Shown here one piece after another: positions 51,221-62,076 of a stretch of 64,000 bases of DNA. Positions within the stretch are counted from its first letter, which is position 1. Each line of letters opens with the position of its first letter. Source of the DNA: Brumimicrobium sp041655765 (GTDB lineage Bacteria; Bacteroidota; Bacteroidia; Flavobacteriales_D; Crocinitomicaceae). Under the pieces are notes generated by a model. That model was not told the DNA's origin, did not search any database, and worked only from the letters and a program-made list of their open reading frames with translations. The DNA lies in assembly GCA_041655765.1 (NCBI GenBank), contig JBBAEU010000003.1:1-64000 (forward strand), read 5' to 3'. The position numbers and the translations under genes were made by a program.

Positions 51221-52411
51221 TTAATACAAAAAGCCAAATAACCAAACAGGAATAATGTTGTCAGAACCAATTTCAATTTGGTCTTCTGTAACAAAGCCAG
51301 TTATACTATTTTGATTTCGATTTTTGGGCTTCCTTTTTTCTGCAATTTCTAATGGTATTCTTTCGTCAATGATTAAATCTCCTTTTTGATGTAATTGTAT
51401 CTTGTGCAATCCTTTTAATTGATTGATGATAAATGTTTCTCTTACGCTTTCATTGCTCGTATTTTCTTTAGCTAATGCATAAAGTATGCTTGCGTTATTT
51501 AGATAGAGTTTTTCAGGTTTTGTAAGCAAACCAATTTCTGTTGTGGGCCTATAAAGTTCATTGATTAACCCTGCTCTTTCCAGCATTTTTAAAGCGGTAA
51601 CAACGCTATTTCTTGAGAGTCCAACCAATTGACTTAAATCACTAATATTCGGTGTAAAAGGAACATTCTCAGCAATGTTTTTTAATAATATTTTGAGTTT
51701 GATTATTGTCGTATAATTCACATTTTCCACCGCATTTATGTCATTCTCGATAGCGAAATTTATGGCGTTTAGTAGCTTTTGATAATCGAACTCTTCATTT
51801 GCCAGACGATGGGGATAAGCACCACATTTTAAATATTTTTCAAAAAGCGGGATTGGTCTAATTTTTTGTATTAACTCTCTCGCAATCGAAACGTGGTTTT
51901 GTAAAATATTCAACAACGAATAAAAAGGAAGCAGTTGGTTGGTTTCAGATTCAATAAACTCTCTAAAAGACATTTCTTTTAAATTATAACTTTTTGTCTT
52001 TCTGCATAAATCGTCTTCTGATATGTGCTTATTAAGTATTGACGAAGCAGCAAAAATTATACAAAGATTTGGAAAGCTATCATGTATGAATTTGATTTCT
52101 TTCGACCAATTAGGATATTTATGTGTTTCATCTAACAAAAGATGTGTTCCTCCAAATTGCACAAATTTTTTAGCTAAATCGAATAAACTATTTGCAGAAA
52201 AATAAATGTGATCTAAACTTATATAAAGTGTTTTTTTGTCTGCTAATTTTATTTTAGCAATTTGCAATAAGAGTTTTGTTTTGCCAGTCCCTCTTGCCCC
52301 TGTTATGGAAATTAATCGGTTACTTAAATCAATGGAATTGAACAGATAGCGTTTAAAATGTGTATCTGTTTGCGTAATATTTTTTTGATTTTCTAAAAGT
52401 AAATTTTCCAT
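51221..52411 (-). CDS. AAA+ ATPase with C-terminal DUF4143-like domain
   Basis: A 396-residue ATPase. Walker A is ITGARGTGKTKLLLQIA near residues 36-47, Walker B is HLLLDETHKYPNW near 90-102, sensor-type FAASSI near 118, then a winged-helix (LSQLVGLSRNSVVTALKMLERAGLI) and a nuclease-like end (KGDLIIDERIPLEIAEK). This is the architecture of the widespread AAA_14/DUF4143 proteins, which are common, often multicopy and of unknown function. It stands alone, convergent with the LD-carboxypeptidase gene. Confidence 0.88.
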   Translation of the reverse strand: MENLLLENQKNITQTDTHFKRYLFNSIDLSNRLISITGARGTGKTKLLLQIAKIKLADKKTLYISLDHIYFSANSLFDLAKKFVQFGGTHLLLDETHKYPNWSKEIKFIHDSFPNLCIIFAASSILNKHISEDDLCRKTKSYNLKEMSFREFIESETNQLLPFYSLLNILQNHVSIARELIQKIRPIPLFEKYLKCGAYPHRLANEEFDYQKLLNAINFAIENDINAVENVNYTTIIKLKILLKNIAENVPFTPNISDLSQLVGLSRNSVVTALKMLERAGLINELYRPTTEIGLLTKPEKLYLNNASILYALAKENTSNESVRETFIINQLKGLHKIQLHQKGDLIIDERIPLEIAEKRKPKNRNQNSITGFVTEDQIEIGSDNIIPVWLFGFLY

Positions 52412-52605
52412 AAATTGCTGTTTATATTAAGCAAATATAAAAGTTTTTTGTTAAATACATAAAGCAAGAATTGATCATTTAAAAGAAAGATGAGTATATG
52501 TCTTTTTCGAAAAGAGTTCTTTGAATTTTGAAGAGTTTAAGCCACTTTGAAGTAATTCAACAACCTTTCCAAATGATATATCATAACTTTGTTCAATAAA
52601 ATAAT

Positions 52606-52613
52606 TATTTTTG
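52606..52613 (+). promoter_or_regulatory. -7 box upstream of the glycosyltransferase pair
   Basis: TATTTTTG fits TAnnTTTG. It lies downstream of a TTG at 52589 and 17 bases before GTG 52631, so translation probably begins at that GTG. Confidence 0.5.
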
Positions 52614-52630
52614 TTCCAAGTAAATTAAAA

Positions 52631-53860
52631 GTGAAACAAAACGTACTATATATTTCTTATGATGGCATGACAGACCCGTTGGGGCAATCTCAAGTTTTGC
52701 CCTATATAGCAGGACTTTCAAAAACATATCAGTTTCATTTAATCAGTTTTGAGAAAGCTGGTAACTTCACAAAAAACAAAAGGTTAATAGAAGATATTTG
52801 CGAAAAGCATAATATTGTATGGCATCCTTTAAAATACACGAAGAATCCCCCAATATTTTCTACATTGAGTGACATCAATAAAATGAAAAAATTAACAATA
52901 AAGTTAGACGAAAAATTTAACTTTAAAATCATTCATTGCCGTAGCTATATAGCTTCATTAATCGGACTTTATATGAAACAAAAATATCAAAAGAAATTCA
53001 TCTTTGATATGCGTGGTTTCTGGGCAGATGAAAGGGTTGATGGGAAGTTATGGAATCTTAAAAACCCTGTTTACAAATTTATCTACAACTATTTTAAAAA
53101 GAAAGAAAAGCAATTCTTACAAGTTTCAGATTCAATTGTCTCATTGACAAAAAATGGGAAAAACGAAATTTTAAGTTGGAATATTTTAGGGGTAACTGAA
53201 AACAAAATAACAGTTATTCCATGCTGTGTTGATTTAAACATATTTGACCCAGAAAAAATTGACATTCAACAACAGATGGCGTTAAAATCCCACCTTAGAA
53301 TTTCAGACAACGATTATGTTTTGGGTTATGTTGGTTCTCTAGGGACATGGTATATGTTAGACGAAATGCTTCATTATTTTAAGGTCTTTTCTTCCACAAA
53401 TGCCAACACCAAATTTCTTTTTATATCTGGTGAAAATCCGCAAGACATATACAACAAAGCTACTCAATACAACATCCCACGAGATAAAATTGTTGTAACA
53501 AAATGTCTTCACAAAGACGTTCCTTTACATATTTCATTGTTTGATGCTTCGATTTTCTTTATTCTTCCAGCTTATTCAAAGAAAGCATCTTCTCCTACCA
53601 AGCAAGGAGAATTAATGGCAATGGGAATTCCTGTAATTTGTAATTCTGGTATTGGCGATACCGGTTTTGTAATAAAAACTTATGAGTCAGGTATTTTAAT
53701 AAACCAGTTTATAGAGGACGATTACAAAGAAGGAAGTATTAAGCTAAATAACGATACATTCGATATTTTAAAAATAAAAGAAGGTGCTAAGGATTTCTAT
53801 GGGTTGGAAAATGGGTTGGAAAACTATTTTAAAGTTTATAATCAATTAAGTCATGCCTAA
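52631..53860 (+). CDS. Glycosyltransferase, GT4-like
   Basis: A 409-residue GT-B enzyme. The N-terminus VLYISYDGMTDPLGQSQVLPYIAGLS is typical of a GT4 subgroup in Bacteroidota exopolysaccharide gene sets; then IIHCRSYIASLIGL, FIFDMRGFWADERVDG, VIPCCVDLNIFDP, LGYVGSLGTWYMLDEML and SSPTKQGELMAMGIPVICNSGIGD (with the E...G...P nucleotide-sugar loop). GTG 52631 is chosen because the -7 box at 52606-52613 lies after the earlier TTG. The stop overlaps the next gene's ATG by 8 bp. Confidence 0.87.
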   Translation: MKQNVLYISYDGMTDPLGQSQVLPYIAGLSKTYQFHLISFEKAGNFTKNKRLIEDICEKHNIVWHPLKYTKNPPIFSTLSDINKMKKLTIKLDEKFNFKIIHCRSYIASLIGLYMKQKYQKKFIFDMRGFWADERVDGKLWNLKNPVYKFIYNYFKKKEKQFLQVSDSIVSLTKNGKNEILSWNILGVTENKITVIPCCVDLNIFDPEKIDIQQQMALKSHLRISDNDYVLGYVGSLGTWYMLDEMLHYFKVFSSTNANTKFLFISGENPQDIYNKATQYNIPRDKIVVTKCLHKDVPLHISLFDASIFFILPAYSKKASSPTKQGELMAMGIPVICNSGIGDTGFVIKTYESGILINQFIEDDYKEGSIKLNNDTFDILKIKEGAKDFYGLENGLENYFKVYNQLSHA

Positions 53861-54920
53861 GATTCTCTTTATCGCTCCTTATCCTTTTGGCGAAGCTCCT
53901 TCTCAGCGATTTCGTTTTGAGCAGTATAAAACGATTCTTGAAGAAGAGCATGATGTGGAATATTCACCTTTTTACAGTTTAAAGATTTGGGAAATTTTAT
54001 ACCAAAAAGGTAAAAACACACAAAAAACTTTCCTTCTTCTATCAGCATATTGTAGAAGATTTATTTTGCTGTTTAAGTTAAGAAAATACGATTACATTTT
54101 TGTTCATAGAGAAATAGCTCCCATGGGACCTCCAATTTTTGAATTTCTTTTAGCTAAAATTTGTAAACGAAAATATATTTATGACTTTGATGATGCAATT
54201 TGGCTCCCAAATTATAGTAAAGCCAATTCCAAATTTCAATTTCTTAAATCTTATTGGAAAGTAAAATATATTATTAAATGGGCAGACAAAGTAACGGTTG
54301 GTAATGAATACTTAGCCAATTATGCTCGACAATTTAATAAAAACGTAGAAGTTATACCAACAACCATCGATACCGAAAATTATCATACCGTTTTAACAGA
54401 CCATACACAAGAAAAAGTAGTGATTGGTTGGACAGGCTCACACTCCACCATGAAGTATTTGGACTTTTTCTATCCTATTATCGCAGAATTAGAGCAAAAA
54501 TATGATTTTACGTTTCGGATTATCTCAGACAAGAATCCAGAAGTTAAATTAAAATCACTTGAATTTGTCAAATGGAACAAAGCAACAGAAATTGAAGACT
54601 TATCAAAAATACATATTGGCGTAATGCCTTTGGTCGATAATCAGTGGGCAAGAGGAAAATGTGGATTTAAAGGGCTTCAATATATGGCTTTAGAAGTTGT
54701 TTCAGTTATGTCGCCCGTCGGAGTTAACCAAACAATTGTTCAAAACGGTAAAAATGGATTTCTTGCTAACACGCCTGAAGAATGGAAAGATATTCTAATA
54801 GATTTACTAAAAGATGCTGAAAAACGTAAAGAAATAGGTAAAAACGGAAGAATACGTGTAATTGAAGCCTATTCCGTACTTTCTCAAAAGGAGAAGTATT
54901 TACGTCTTTTTAAAGCATAA
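53853..54920 (+). CDS. Glycosyltransferase, GT4/GT1-like
   Basis: A 355-residue GT-B glycosyltransferase. ILFIAPYPFGEAPSQRFRFEQY opens the acceptor domain, followed by DYIFVHREIAPMGPPIFE, YIYDFDDAIWLPN, VTVGNEYLANYA, IPTTIDTENY and the C-terminal IGWTGSHSTMKYLDFF and CGFKGLQYMALEVVSVMSPVG. It is translationally coupled to the preceding glycosyltransferase (8-bp overlap), so the two probably act in one short glycan pathway. The neighbour downstream, on the other strand, is a giant surface protein. Confidence 0.87.
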   Translation: MPKILFIAPYPFGEAPSQRFRFEQYKTILEEEHDVEYSPFYSLKIWEILYQKGKNTQKTFLLLSAYCRRFILLFKLRKYDYIFVHREIAPMGPPIFEFLLAKICKRKYIYDFDDAIWLPNYSKANSKFQFLKSYWKVKYIIKWADKVTVGNEYLANYARQFNKNVEVIPTTIDTENYHTVLTDHTQEKVVIGWTGSHSTMKYLDFFYPIIAELEQKYDFTFRIISDKNPEVKLKSLEFVKWNKATEIEDLSKIHIGVMPLVDNQWARGKCGFKGLQYMALEVVSVMSPVGVNQTIVQNGKNGFLANTPEEWKDILIDLLKDAEKRKEIGKNGRIRVIEAYSVLSQKEKYLRLFKA

Positions 54921-54960
54921 TTACTTCCCTTTACAAATTACAAATTAAATTAATTCCAAT

Positions 54961-57900
54961 TTAATCTATTTTTATAACATGTAAAACCTTTGTTATGGCA
55001 TCATTCTGTATAACAACCTGATAGCTTCCAGCATTATATCTTGAAAATTCTAAATGAATGAAATCACTAGCAATGGTTCGAATTTCTTCAATTTTTCTGC
55101 CTAACCTATCATGAATCGAAATGTTTACTTTTTGTCCAAACAAATTACCGTTCAAAGCGATTGTATAATTGTTGGAGGTAGGATTTGGATAGCCTTGAAT
55201 TGTCTCCAAATCCTCTAAATCTTTAACCCCTAAAATTTCAATATATTCTTCAGGTGACATTATCGGGCATCCTCCTTCAAATGTTACCTCTACACTATAA
55301 TTCCCTCCAGTTGTTGCGATATATGTTGAATTAACAGCCCCTGGAATTGCCAATCCATTCAAATACCATTGGTAGCTAACATTTGCAGAAGTTATATTTG
55401 TGGACAATAGATTGTCATCATAAATTATAAATACATCTTGTACTGGGTGAACAGTGATGTCGGTAACACTCGTTGTAATACATGAAGCGCTAACACCAAA
55501 AACAAAGTGACTTGATTTTTCTGAAACATTGATATATGTTGCTCCTTCTACTTTATCTATGTGCTCAACTGTGTTGATAGCTGTAACTCCACTTTCTGAT
55601 AACTGATTGTATTCATTATTTCCAAATCCGAAAACATTATTGTCTCCTTTTAATAATAAAGAAGTGTTTTTTCTTGCTGATAAAGTCGCTACCCCTCCAA
55701 TATTTACTTTAATAGGAGATAAGTGGTTAGTAAAATCTCCTGTTCCTAATTGACCAAAAGAATTATCTCCAGAAGCATAGACTTGATTCCCTTCTACTAA
55801 AAATAACGAATGTTTGGAACCTCCTACTGCTTGTTTCACTCTTTTAAAAGAATTAACTATTGGAGTAGTTTGGCTGGTCGTATTTCCAAGTCCTAATTGT
55901 CCTGCCTCATTTCCACCCCAAACATAAAGAATTCCTGTATTATCAATGGCAAAGCTACTACTTTTTCCTGCGCCTACAGAAACAATGTTTGAAAGTGTTG
56001 ACACCTGTACAGGTACTGAAGAGTTAGTTAAGCCTCCGTTACCTAATTGACCTGCTGTGTTAGCCCCCATTGTCCACACAGTGCCATCATTTTTAAGGAT
56101 TACAAAATGATTTTCTCCAGCCGCTATCGTATCTACGTCAGTTATGTTTGTATTCAAAAATGGGAAATTAATGACCATATTGCTGCCCGTACCAAGTTGC
56201 CCCAAATCATTTTTTCCCCAAACGTAAATCTCTCCACCATTCGTAATCGCAATATTTGATTGATAAGCAGTAGCAACACTTTTTATATTAGACAACGAAG
56301 CCACCTGTTTTGGGTAATTTTTATTAGAATAAGTTCCATCACCTAATTGTCCATTGTCGTTTTTACCCCATGTATAAACATCTCCTGAATTTGTTAATGC
56401 AATAACATGAGAGCTTCCTCCTAAAACTTGCTTATAAGATTCATTTGATATTGCTCTCACTGGTGATAATTGATTTAGATTCGTACTGTCTCCATAAACT
56501 CCACTACCGTTGTCACCTCGCGTCCAAACATTTCCATCTCCTCCATGGGTAACTTCCAAAGAATAATTACCATCCAAAAATGCAATGAAAATAGAATCTG
56601 TAGCTCCAGAAATTGGACTTCCATTATAATACCATTGATTTCCATAGTGAGAATTGCTGTATAGAATCACAGAATCTCTTTCACAAAACTCGTAAGGAGA
56701 ATTAGCAGAGATTATTGGTTCTTCAATGATATTAATCGTGATGATATTGTCATGTTCTTGTTCACACAATGTTGAATTAGACTGACCTATAAATGTAACT
56801 TCATCTAAATTCACACCATCATTTAGCGTAAAGGAGTTGTTACTTGAAAATGCTCCTTGAGCAACTCCGTTCACATAAAACTGATAGGCATCAGCTCCAT
56901 TTGCTGTAAAGCTAATAGGTGTGCCATTACAAACCATATTAGAAGGTGAAGCGTTAAGTTGCAAATCCATACTGTTCACTGTGAAAGTATAAGGCACAGG
57001 CGCTGATGAACAATGAGCATTATAACCAATTATTGTTATTTCATCACCATTTTCTAAAGATTCAATTTCAAAATCAGGATTTGTTCCAGATTGCATTAAA
57101 TTATTATTTAGATAATATCCATAAGTCATTGCTCCAGTTGTATTAAACGTAACCATTTCATCTTTACAAATAATTGCTGTCGGAGATGAAGTTGTAACAT
57201 TTAGTATAGGATATTGGTAAACAGTAAAATTAATAGATTGACTTGCTGTTGAAGCACAGTCATTTAATTTCCCAGAAACTGAAACCACATCATTATCACT
57301 TAAGCTAGAAGTAAAATGAGGGTTAGAAGAATAAGCTCCAACAGGTACTCCGTTAATAGAGAATTGATATTCGTCTGCTCCCGTAGCTGTTAAATCTGTA
57401 AGTTCTCCCTCACATAGTTCAGTGGAATTATTATTTATAAGATTAACAATTGGATATTGGTTAACATTTATTGTTATGGCAGAAGATGTGCTTAGACATC
57501 CGTTTAAATCACCTTTTACTTTTATTTCATCACCATTTTCTAGTACGTTTGAAGTAAAAATAGGATTTGTAGTTGTTCCTTGTGAAATTCCATTCACAAA
57601 AAACTCATAATTGTTTGCTCCCGAACCAATAAGCTCTACCTGTTCTCCAGTACATATCGTATTGTTTCCAGTATTTGTTAATGTAACAATAGGAACTTGA
57701 TTAACAGTTATGGGAGTTGCTACGGCTGACTCAGTACAGCCCTGAGAAGAAGAAACCACTACTGAAACAACATCTCCATCTTGCAAAGAATTGGAAGCAA
57801 ATGAATTAAATGTAGTAGGCGTTCCTTGTGATACTCCATTTACAAAAAACTCATATAAAGAACCTCCACCAGCAAAGTAAGTAACATTGTCACCAGCACA

Positions 57901-60900
57901 AACTACATTGTCTGATGCTTGAAGACTGACTACGACTGAAGGGTTAACAGTAACGTAAACTTCTGTACTGTCAACACAGTTGTTAAGTTCACCAACAACT
58001 TTTATAGGGTATGTTCCTACCGCGAATCCATTGGTTGAAATGTTATCGTTTGGAGACAATGGTCCTTGTGATATATTGTTTACAAAAAACTCATAATTGT
58101 TTGCTCCAGTTGCTTGGTATGTTTCTACGACATCTTCACAAAAAGTATTATTAGTTGCTGTACCTACAAGGGTCATTACAGGTTTTGGCTTAACAATAAA
58201 AGTGTGGTCAAATGGATTACTTATACAACCCAAAGTATTTCCAACTACTGAAGCCGTTTGTCCATTCTGAAGTTGATTCAATGTAAAATTATTTGAAGTA
58301 GTATATCCACCTTGAGCGATATTATCTATGAATAATTGATATTGATCAGCTCCCGAAACATTTAATATTACAGTTTCGCCTTCACAAATCTCATTGGTAG
58401 GAACAGAGCTTATAACATTAATTGTAGGAATTGGGTTGACCGTTACTGTCAGCGTGTCATTACTTACACTTGAACAACCATTTGCTCCAGTACCCACAAT
58501 CTTTACTTGATACGAGCCACTTGCTAATGTCTCAGTAAAGAAGGCGCTTGTTTGTGGTGTTCCCTGTGAAACATCATCAATAAATAGTTCATAAAAAGCA
58601 GAGTTGGTACCTGTAAAAGTTATGCTTTCACCTTCACAAACTGTATTGGAAGTAACGCTTGAAAATATGTTTACCGATGGAGTTGGTAATACCTGAGTGG
58701 TTACCGATTTCGAAAGTTCACATGTACCATTGGCTCCCATAACCGTTACTGTTTGACCATTTAATAATGAATCAGTTGTATAAATATTATTTGAAGAAGG
58801 ACTTCCTAACGAAACACCATTCAGAAAAAACTCATATTGGAATGCGCCAGAAGCGGTAAAAGTTACTGGTGTATTTCTACATACAGTATTGCCTGAAGCA
58901 TCTGAAACTAAGTCTGTTGTTGGCGCATCGAGAACTGTAAATTCAATCGGTGCAGAGGTGTTATTACAACCACTAAATATTCCTACCACATATACGTTAT
59001 CTTGGTCAATTAAACTACTTGATGAATATGTGTTTGTAGGTGAAGGACCTTGAACAGATACTCCATTAATAAAAAACTCATATTGAGATGAACCACTTGC
59101 TGAAAAATTTACAGTTGTACCACTACACAGAACAGTCGATTGGTCTGCTGATAAATTAACCGTAGGAAGCGGATTAACATAATAAGAAAAACTTTCTGGT
59201 GCTGATGCTGAACAACCAAAGTTAGATGTTCCAATTACTGTCACTACATCTCCACTACTTAAACTTGACGTTGAAAATGTATTTAATGTTGATGGGGCAG
59301 ATTGAGAAGCTCCATTCACAAAAAACTCATATTCATTTGCACCTGAAGCTGTGAAATTAACTAAATCTCCCTGACAAATGGTATTCGTAGTGATTGAAGA
59401 CGACAATGATACTGCAGGAAGAGGTGAAACAGTAAAAATTTGAGAAATTGTATCTCTACAGTTTTTTTGATCTCTCGCAACCAAAGAAATTAAATCATTA
59501 TCATTTAATTGATTTGTTGTATAAGTTGCTCCTACAGAAACAGGAGAACCATTTTTAAGGTATTGAAAAATATAATCAGTAGCTGTTCCAATAATTTGTG
59601 CTTCAAAAGTAAACGCATCTGATTCACAAAGTATAGCGTTAGAAGGGGTAACATTCCATTCAAATGTAGGTAAATCATTAACCACAAATTCTAATTGAGG
59701 AATAGAAGTGCTTGGACAATTATCAAAAAATGATTGTACACTTATGATATCTCCATCATTAATGTTCGTAGTTTCAAAAACGTTATTGGACGATAGAGGT
59801 CCCACAGGATTATTATTAACATAAAACTGAAATTCAGCAACTGAAGTATCGCTAGAAACGACAAACTCTACTAGCTCTCCTTGACAAATTTCTTGATTTA
59901 AACTAGAGCTGGTTAAGAATGTACTCGGATTTTTAACATAAAATAATTCAGAGTGTTGTGTTGTACAAAAATTTAAATTATTAGTCACCTCAAGTGTTAC
60001 GTTAAAACTTCCACTGCTTGCGAATACATATTTGTTGGTGTCTGCTATATATTCAATCCAGGTGGAGTCAGTAGGGTTTATTGGGTCATTATATTCAAAA
60101 TAGCCAGAACCATCATTAAAATACCATTTGATAGTCATATCGTCTGGATCTCCTGTGTGAACGGTAGATAAATTTTGAATATGCACTGTATCTCCATAAC
60201 AATCATCATTAGAAAGTGTAAAGAAAGATGTAATTGTTGGAGCTGGTGAAAAGTCCCAACCTGTTTCAATACCAGTATTACTAGAATGTTGAAGCGGAGG
60301 TGTTATTCCAGTAGCATTAACACCGTTTAGATGAACTGCAAAAATATCTGTTGTTGCTGTCGGCTCAAAATTTATGGTTACGGGTAATGAAGAATCAGTA
60401 GAGGAAATAAAAATTGAATCTGCACAGTTTCCTAACATTTCCAAAGAGCTTATTACTTTCTGGATTGTTGTTGAGTCTATCGTTATATCATTGTCTTTTA
60501 ATATAGTTAGCTTATTGAAAACATTATTCCCGGATATTTTTTGCACATCCCCATTATTTTTAAAGTTCAATGTAACTTCATTAAATGAAAGGTCTTTTGT
60601 TAATAGTTGATTGCTGTTAATTGAATCTCCAATAAAAAGAGAAGATGTACCTGCGTTGAATGAAAAGTTTTCAGCAATTCCTGCATTAAATTCGCCAGAT
60701 AGAACGACGCTGGAACTTGTAAAGTCTAATACTTTAGAACTTAAATCGGGTGATGCAAAAATAAAGTTTGATTTAAGGTCAAAATTATTTAGATTAAATT
60801 CTCCACTTCTTATGAACACTCCCAAACTATCTCCTTGTATCAAATCGGACCCTAAATGTACTACATCATCTGAATCTACAGTATTAATAAAAATATTACA

Positions 60901-62058
60901 GTTCACTGTAGCTCCTTGTATATCAACAATAGAAACACCTGTTATCTCAATAGCATCAATAAATTCTGTTGGAGAAATTGTTAAGTCTTGATTTAAAATA
61001 ATATCTCCATTGATATACAACATCGTATCTAAATTCAGAACGGCATTAAATGAAATATCGTTCCAGCTCATATAGGAGGCAAACGCTTCCTCATTTACAA
61101 CGACAATTTGGCTATCGATAGAAAAAGAATTGTGATCAAATATTACGCTATCTCCATATTTTGGTATGCAAGAAGCATCGGGAACACCTCCTGATGTGAG
61201 TGACCAATGGTTTAAATCTGTCCAGTTTCCACCATCTCCAATCCAGAATAATTTTCTTCCTTTGATTGTCCAACCAGTGGCATTCGTTACATCTCCACTC
61301 AAAGTAGTGTATGTATATCCACCTGTATTTATCGCGTTTACATTGTCAATATCTAAAAATGATACATGAAGTTGATTGTAGCCTGTTTTTCGGATAGACG
61401 CAGCCACTCCAGTAGGATTCACGGTTTTAATGATTGAATGGCTGTTACAATTTGTATTGATATTAAGTGAATCTATGGTAAGAGTTTCAGCATTAGAAAT
61501 AAGAATTTCAGCTCCTAGTTCATTAGTTTTTAGCAAATCAAAGGTACTACCATCGATTGTTAATTGAGTTGAAAAAGAAATTAAATCATTGTATATTTCA
61601 TTATGACCATTAAAAGTGAATGGCAGTGTATTTGTAGTTGTAATTGGAGCGTTGGTAAAGTTGAGGGTTGAGATATTTTGGATATCCCACGTGTCGCCAG
61701 CTATGGTTATGTTGCTGTTGAGTATTTCTAATTCTTCTGCATCTATAACTACGAAGTTGTCACAAGAAATATTATTACCATCAACATGAATACTTGCAGA
61801 TGCGTTTTCCACAGTAATATTCAAAACGGTTATGTCTATATCTATAGAAACAATAAATGATGCGGCACCAGAGTTTGCATCAATAATTATGTTGTCCGAG
61901 ACCCCTGGCATTGTCGTAGTAGCTGTCCCGCCAGAAGTTAAAGACCAATGACTTTGTTCAGACCAACTTCCTGAACCACCAATCCAATAATAATCAACTG
62001 AAAGTGAAAAGAATGCTATACTACAAAAAAGTAGTGATAAAAATATTTTTGTCTTCAT
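54961..62058 (-). CDS. Giant T9SS-sorted surface protein: 13 Ig-like repeats and RCC1 propeller
   Basis: A 2365-residue secreted protein. After the signal peptide come two copies of a YWIGGSGSWSEQSHWS-type beta domain (about 19-105 and 268-600), a PKD-like domain (about 605-708), then 13 tandem Ig-like repeats of ~82 residues (about 709-1780), each with an early Cys, mid-repeat YEFFVNGVSQG and late Cys. An Ig-like segment then runs into a seven-bladed RCC1 propeller (about 1844-2190, blades marked VWTRGDN, VYTWGKN, IYVWGKN, VWTMGAN, LYVWGGN, VYASGDN, VFGFGNN). A last Ig-like domain and a type A T9SS sorting domain (GYPNPTSNNYTI ... GSYQVVIQ) follow. It is probably a surface adhesin. Confidence 0.9.
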   Translation of the reverse strand: MKTKIFLSLLFCSIAFFSLSVDYYWIGGSGSWSEQSHWSLTSGGTATTTMPGVSDNIIIDANSGAASFIVSIDIDITVLNITVENASASIHVDGNNISCDNFVVIDAEELEILNSNITIAGDTWDIQNISTLNFTNAPITTTNTLPFTFNGHNEIYNDLISFSTQLTIDGSTFDLLKTNELGAEILISNAETLTIDSLNINTNCNSHSIIKTVNPTGVAASIRKTGYNQLHVSFLDIDNVNAINTGGYTYTTLSGDVTNATGWTIKGRKLFWIGDGGNWTDLNHWSLTSGGVPDASCIPKYGDSVIFDHNSFSIDSQIVVVNEEAFASYMSWNDISFNAVLNLDTMLYINGDIILNQDLTISPTEFIDAIEITGVSIVDIQGATVNCNIFINTVDSDDVVHLGSDLIQGDSLGVFIRSGEFNLNNFDLKSNFIFASPDLSSKVLDFTSSSVVLSGEFNAGIAENFSFNAGTSSLFIGDSINSNQLLTKDLSFNEVTLNFKNNGDVQKISGNNVFNKLTILKDNDITIDSTTIQKVISSLEMLGNCADSIFISSTDSSLPVTINFEPTATTDIFAVHLNGVNATGITPPLQHSSNTGIETGWDFSPAPTITSFFTLSNDDCYGDTVHIQNLSTVHTGDPDDMTIKWYFNDGSGYFEYNDPINPTDSTWIEYIADTNKYVFASSGSFNVTLEVTNNLNFCTTQHSELFYVKNPSTFLTSSSLNQEICQGELVEFVVSSDTSVAEFQFYVNNNPVGPLSSNNVFETTNINDGDIISVQSFFDNCPSTSIPQLEFVVNDLPTFEWNVTPSNAILCESDAFTFEAQIIGTATDYIFQYLKNGSPVSVGATYTTNQLNDNDLISLVARDQKNCRDTISQIFTVSPLPAVSLSSSITTNTICQGDLVNFTASGANEYEFFVNGASQSAPSTLNTFSTSSLSSGDVVTVIGTSNFGCSASAPESFSYYVNPLPTVNLSADQSTVLCSGTTVNFSASGSSQYEFFINGVSVQGPSPTNTYSSSSLIDQDNVYVVGIFSGCNNTSAPIEFTVLDAPTTDLVSDASGNTVCRNTPVTFTASGAFQYEFFLNGVSLGSPSSNNIYTTDSLLNGQTVTVMGANGTCELSKSVTTQVLPTPSVNIFSSVTSNTVCEGESITFTGTNSAFYELFIDDVSQGTPQTSAFFTETLASGSYQVKIVGTGANGCSSVSNDTLTVTVNPIPTINVISSVPTNEICEGETVILNVSGADQYQLFIDNIAQGGYTTSNNFTLNQLQNGQTASVVGNTLGCISNPFDHTFIVKPKPVMTLVGTATNNTFCEDVVETYQATGANNYEFFVNNISQGPLSPNDNISTNGFAVGTYPIKVVGELNNCVDSTEVYVTVNPSVVVSLQASDNVVCAGDNVTYFAGGGSLYEFFVNGVSQGTPTTFNSFASNSLQDGDVVSVVVSSSQGCTESAVATPITVNQVPIVTLTNTGNNTICTGEQVELIGSGANNYEFFVNGISQGTTTNPIFTSNVLENGDEIKVKGDLNGCLSTSSAITINVNQYPIVNLINNNSTELCEGELTDLTATGADEYQFSINGVPVGAYSSNPHFTSSLSDNDVVSVSGKLNDCASTASQSINFTVYQYPILNVTTSSPTAIICKDEMVTFNTTGAMTYGYYLNNNLMQSGTNPDFEIESLENGDEITIIGYNAHCSSAPVPYTFTVNSMDLQLNASPSNMVCNGTPISFTANGADAYQFYVNGVAQGAFSSNNSFTLNDGVNLDEVTFIGQSNSTLCEQEHDNIITINIIEEPIISANSPYEFCERDSVILYSNSHYGNQWYYNGSPISGATDSIFIAFLDGNYSLEVTHGGDGNVWTRGDNGSGVYGDSTNLNQLSPVRAISNESYKQVLGGSSHVIALTNSGDVYTWGKNDNGQLGDGTYSNKNYPKQVASLSNIKSVATAYQSNIAITNGGEIYVWGKNDLGQLGTGSNMVINFPFLNTNITDVDTIAAGENHFVILKNDGTVWTMGANTAGQLGNGGLTNSSVPVQVSTLSNIVSVGAGKSSSFAIDNTGILYVWGGNEAGQLGLGNTTSQTTPIVNSFKRVKQAVGGSKHSLFLVEGNQVYASGDNSFGQLGTGDFTNHLSPIKVNIGGVATLSARKNTSLLLKGDNNVFGFGNNEYNQLSESGVTAINTVEHIDKVEGATYINVSEKSSHFVFGVSASCITTSVTDITVHPVQDVFIIYDDNLLSTNITSANVSYQWYLNGLAIPGAVNSTYIATTGGNYSVEVTFEGGCPIMSPEEYIEILGVKDLEDLETIQGYPNPTSNNYTIALNGNLFGQKVNISIHDRLGRKIEEIRTIASDFIHLEFSRYNAGSYQVVIQNDAITKVLHVIKID

Positions 62059-62076
62059 AATAATATAATATAGAGG

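Noticed and set aside
60374..60991. Genes on the plus strand inside the giant surface protein
   Set aside because: Open frames antisense to a repetitive Ser/Thr-rich coding sequence; no family resemblance, no promoter, and the minus-strand protein is clearly real.
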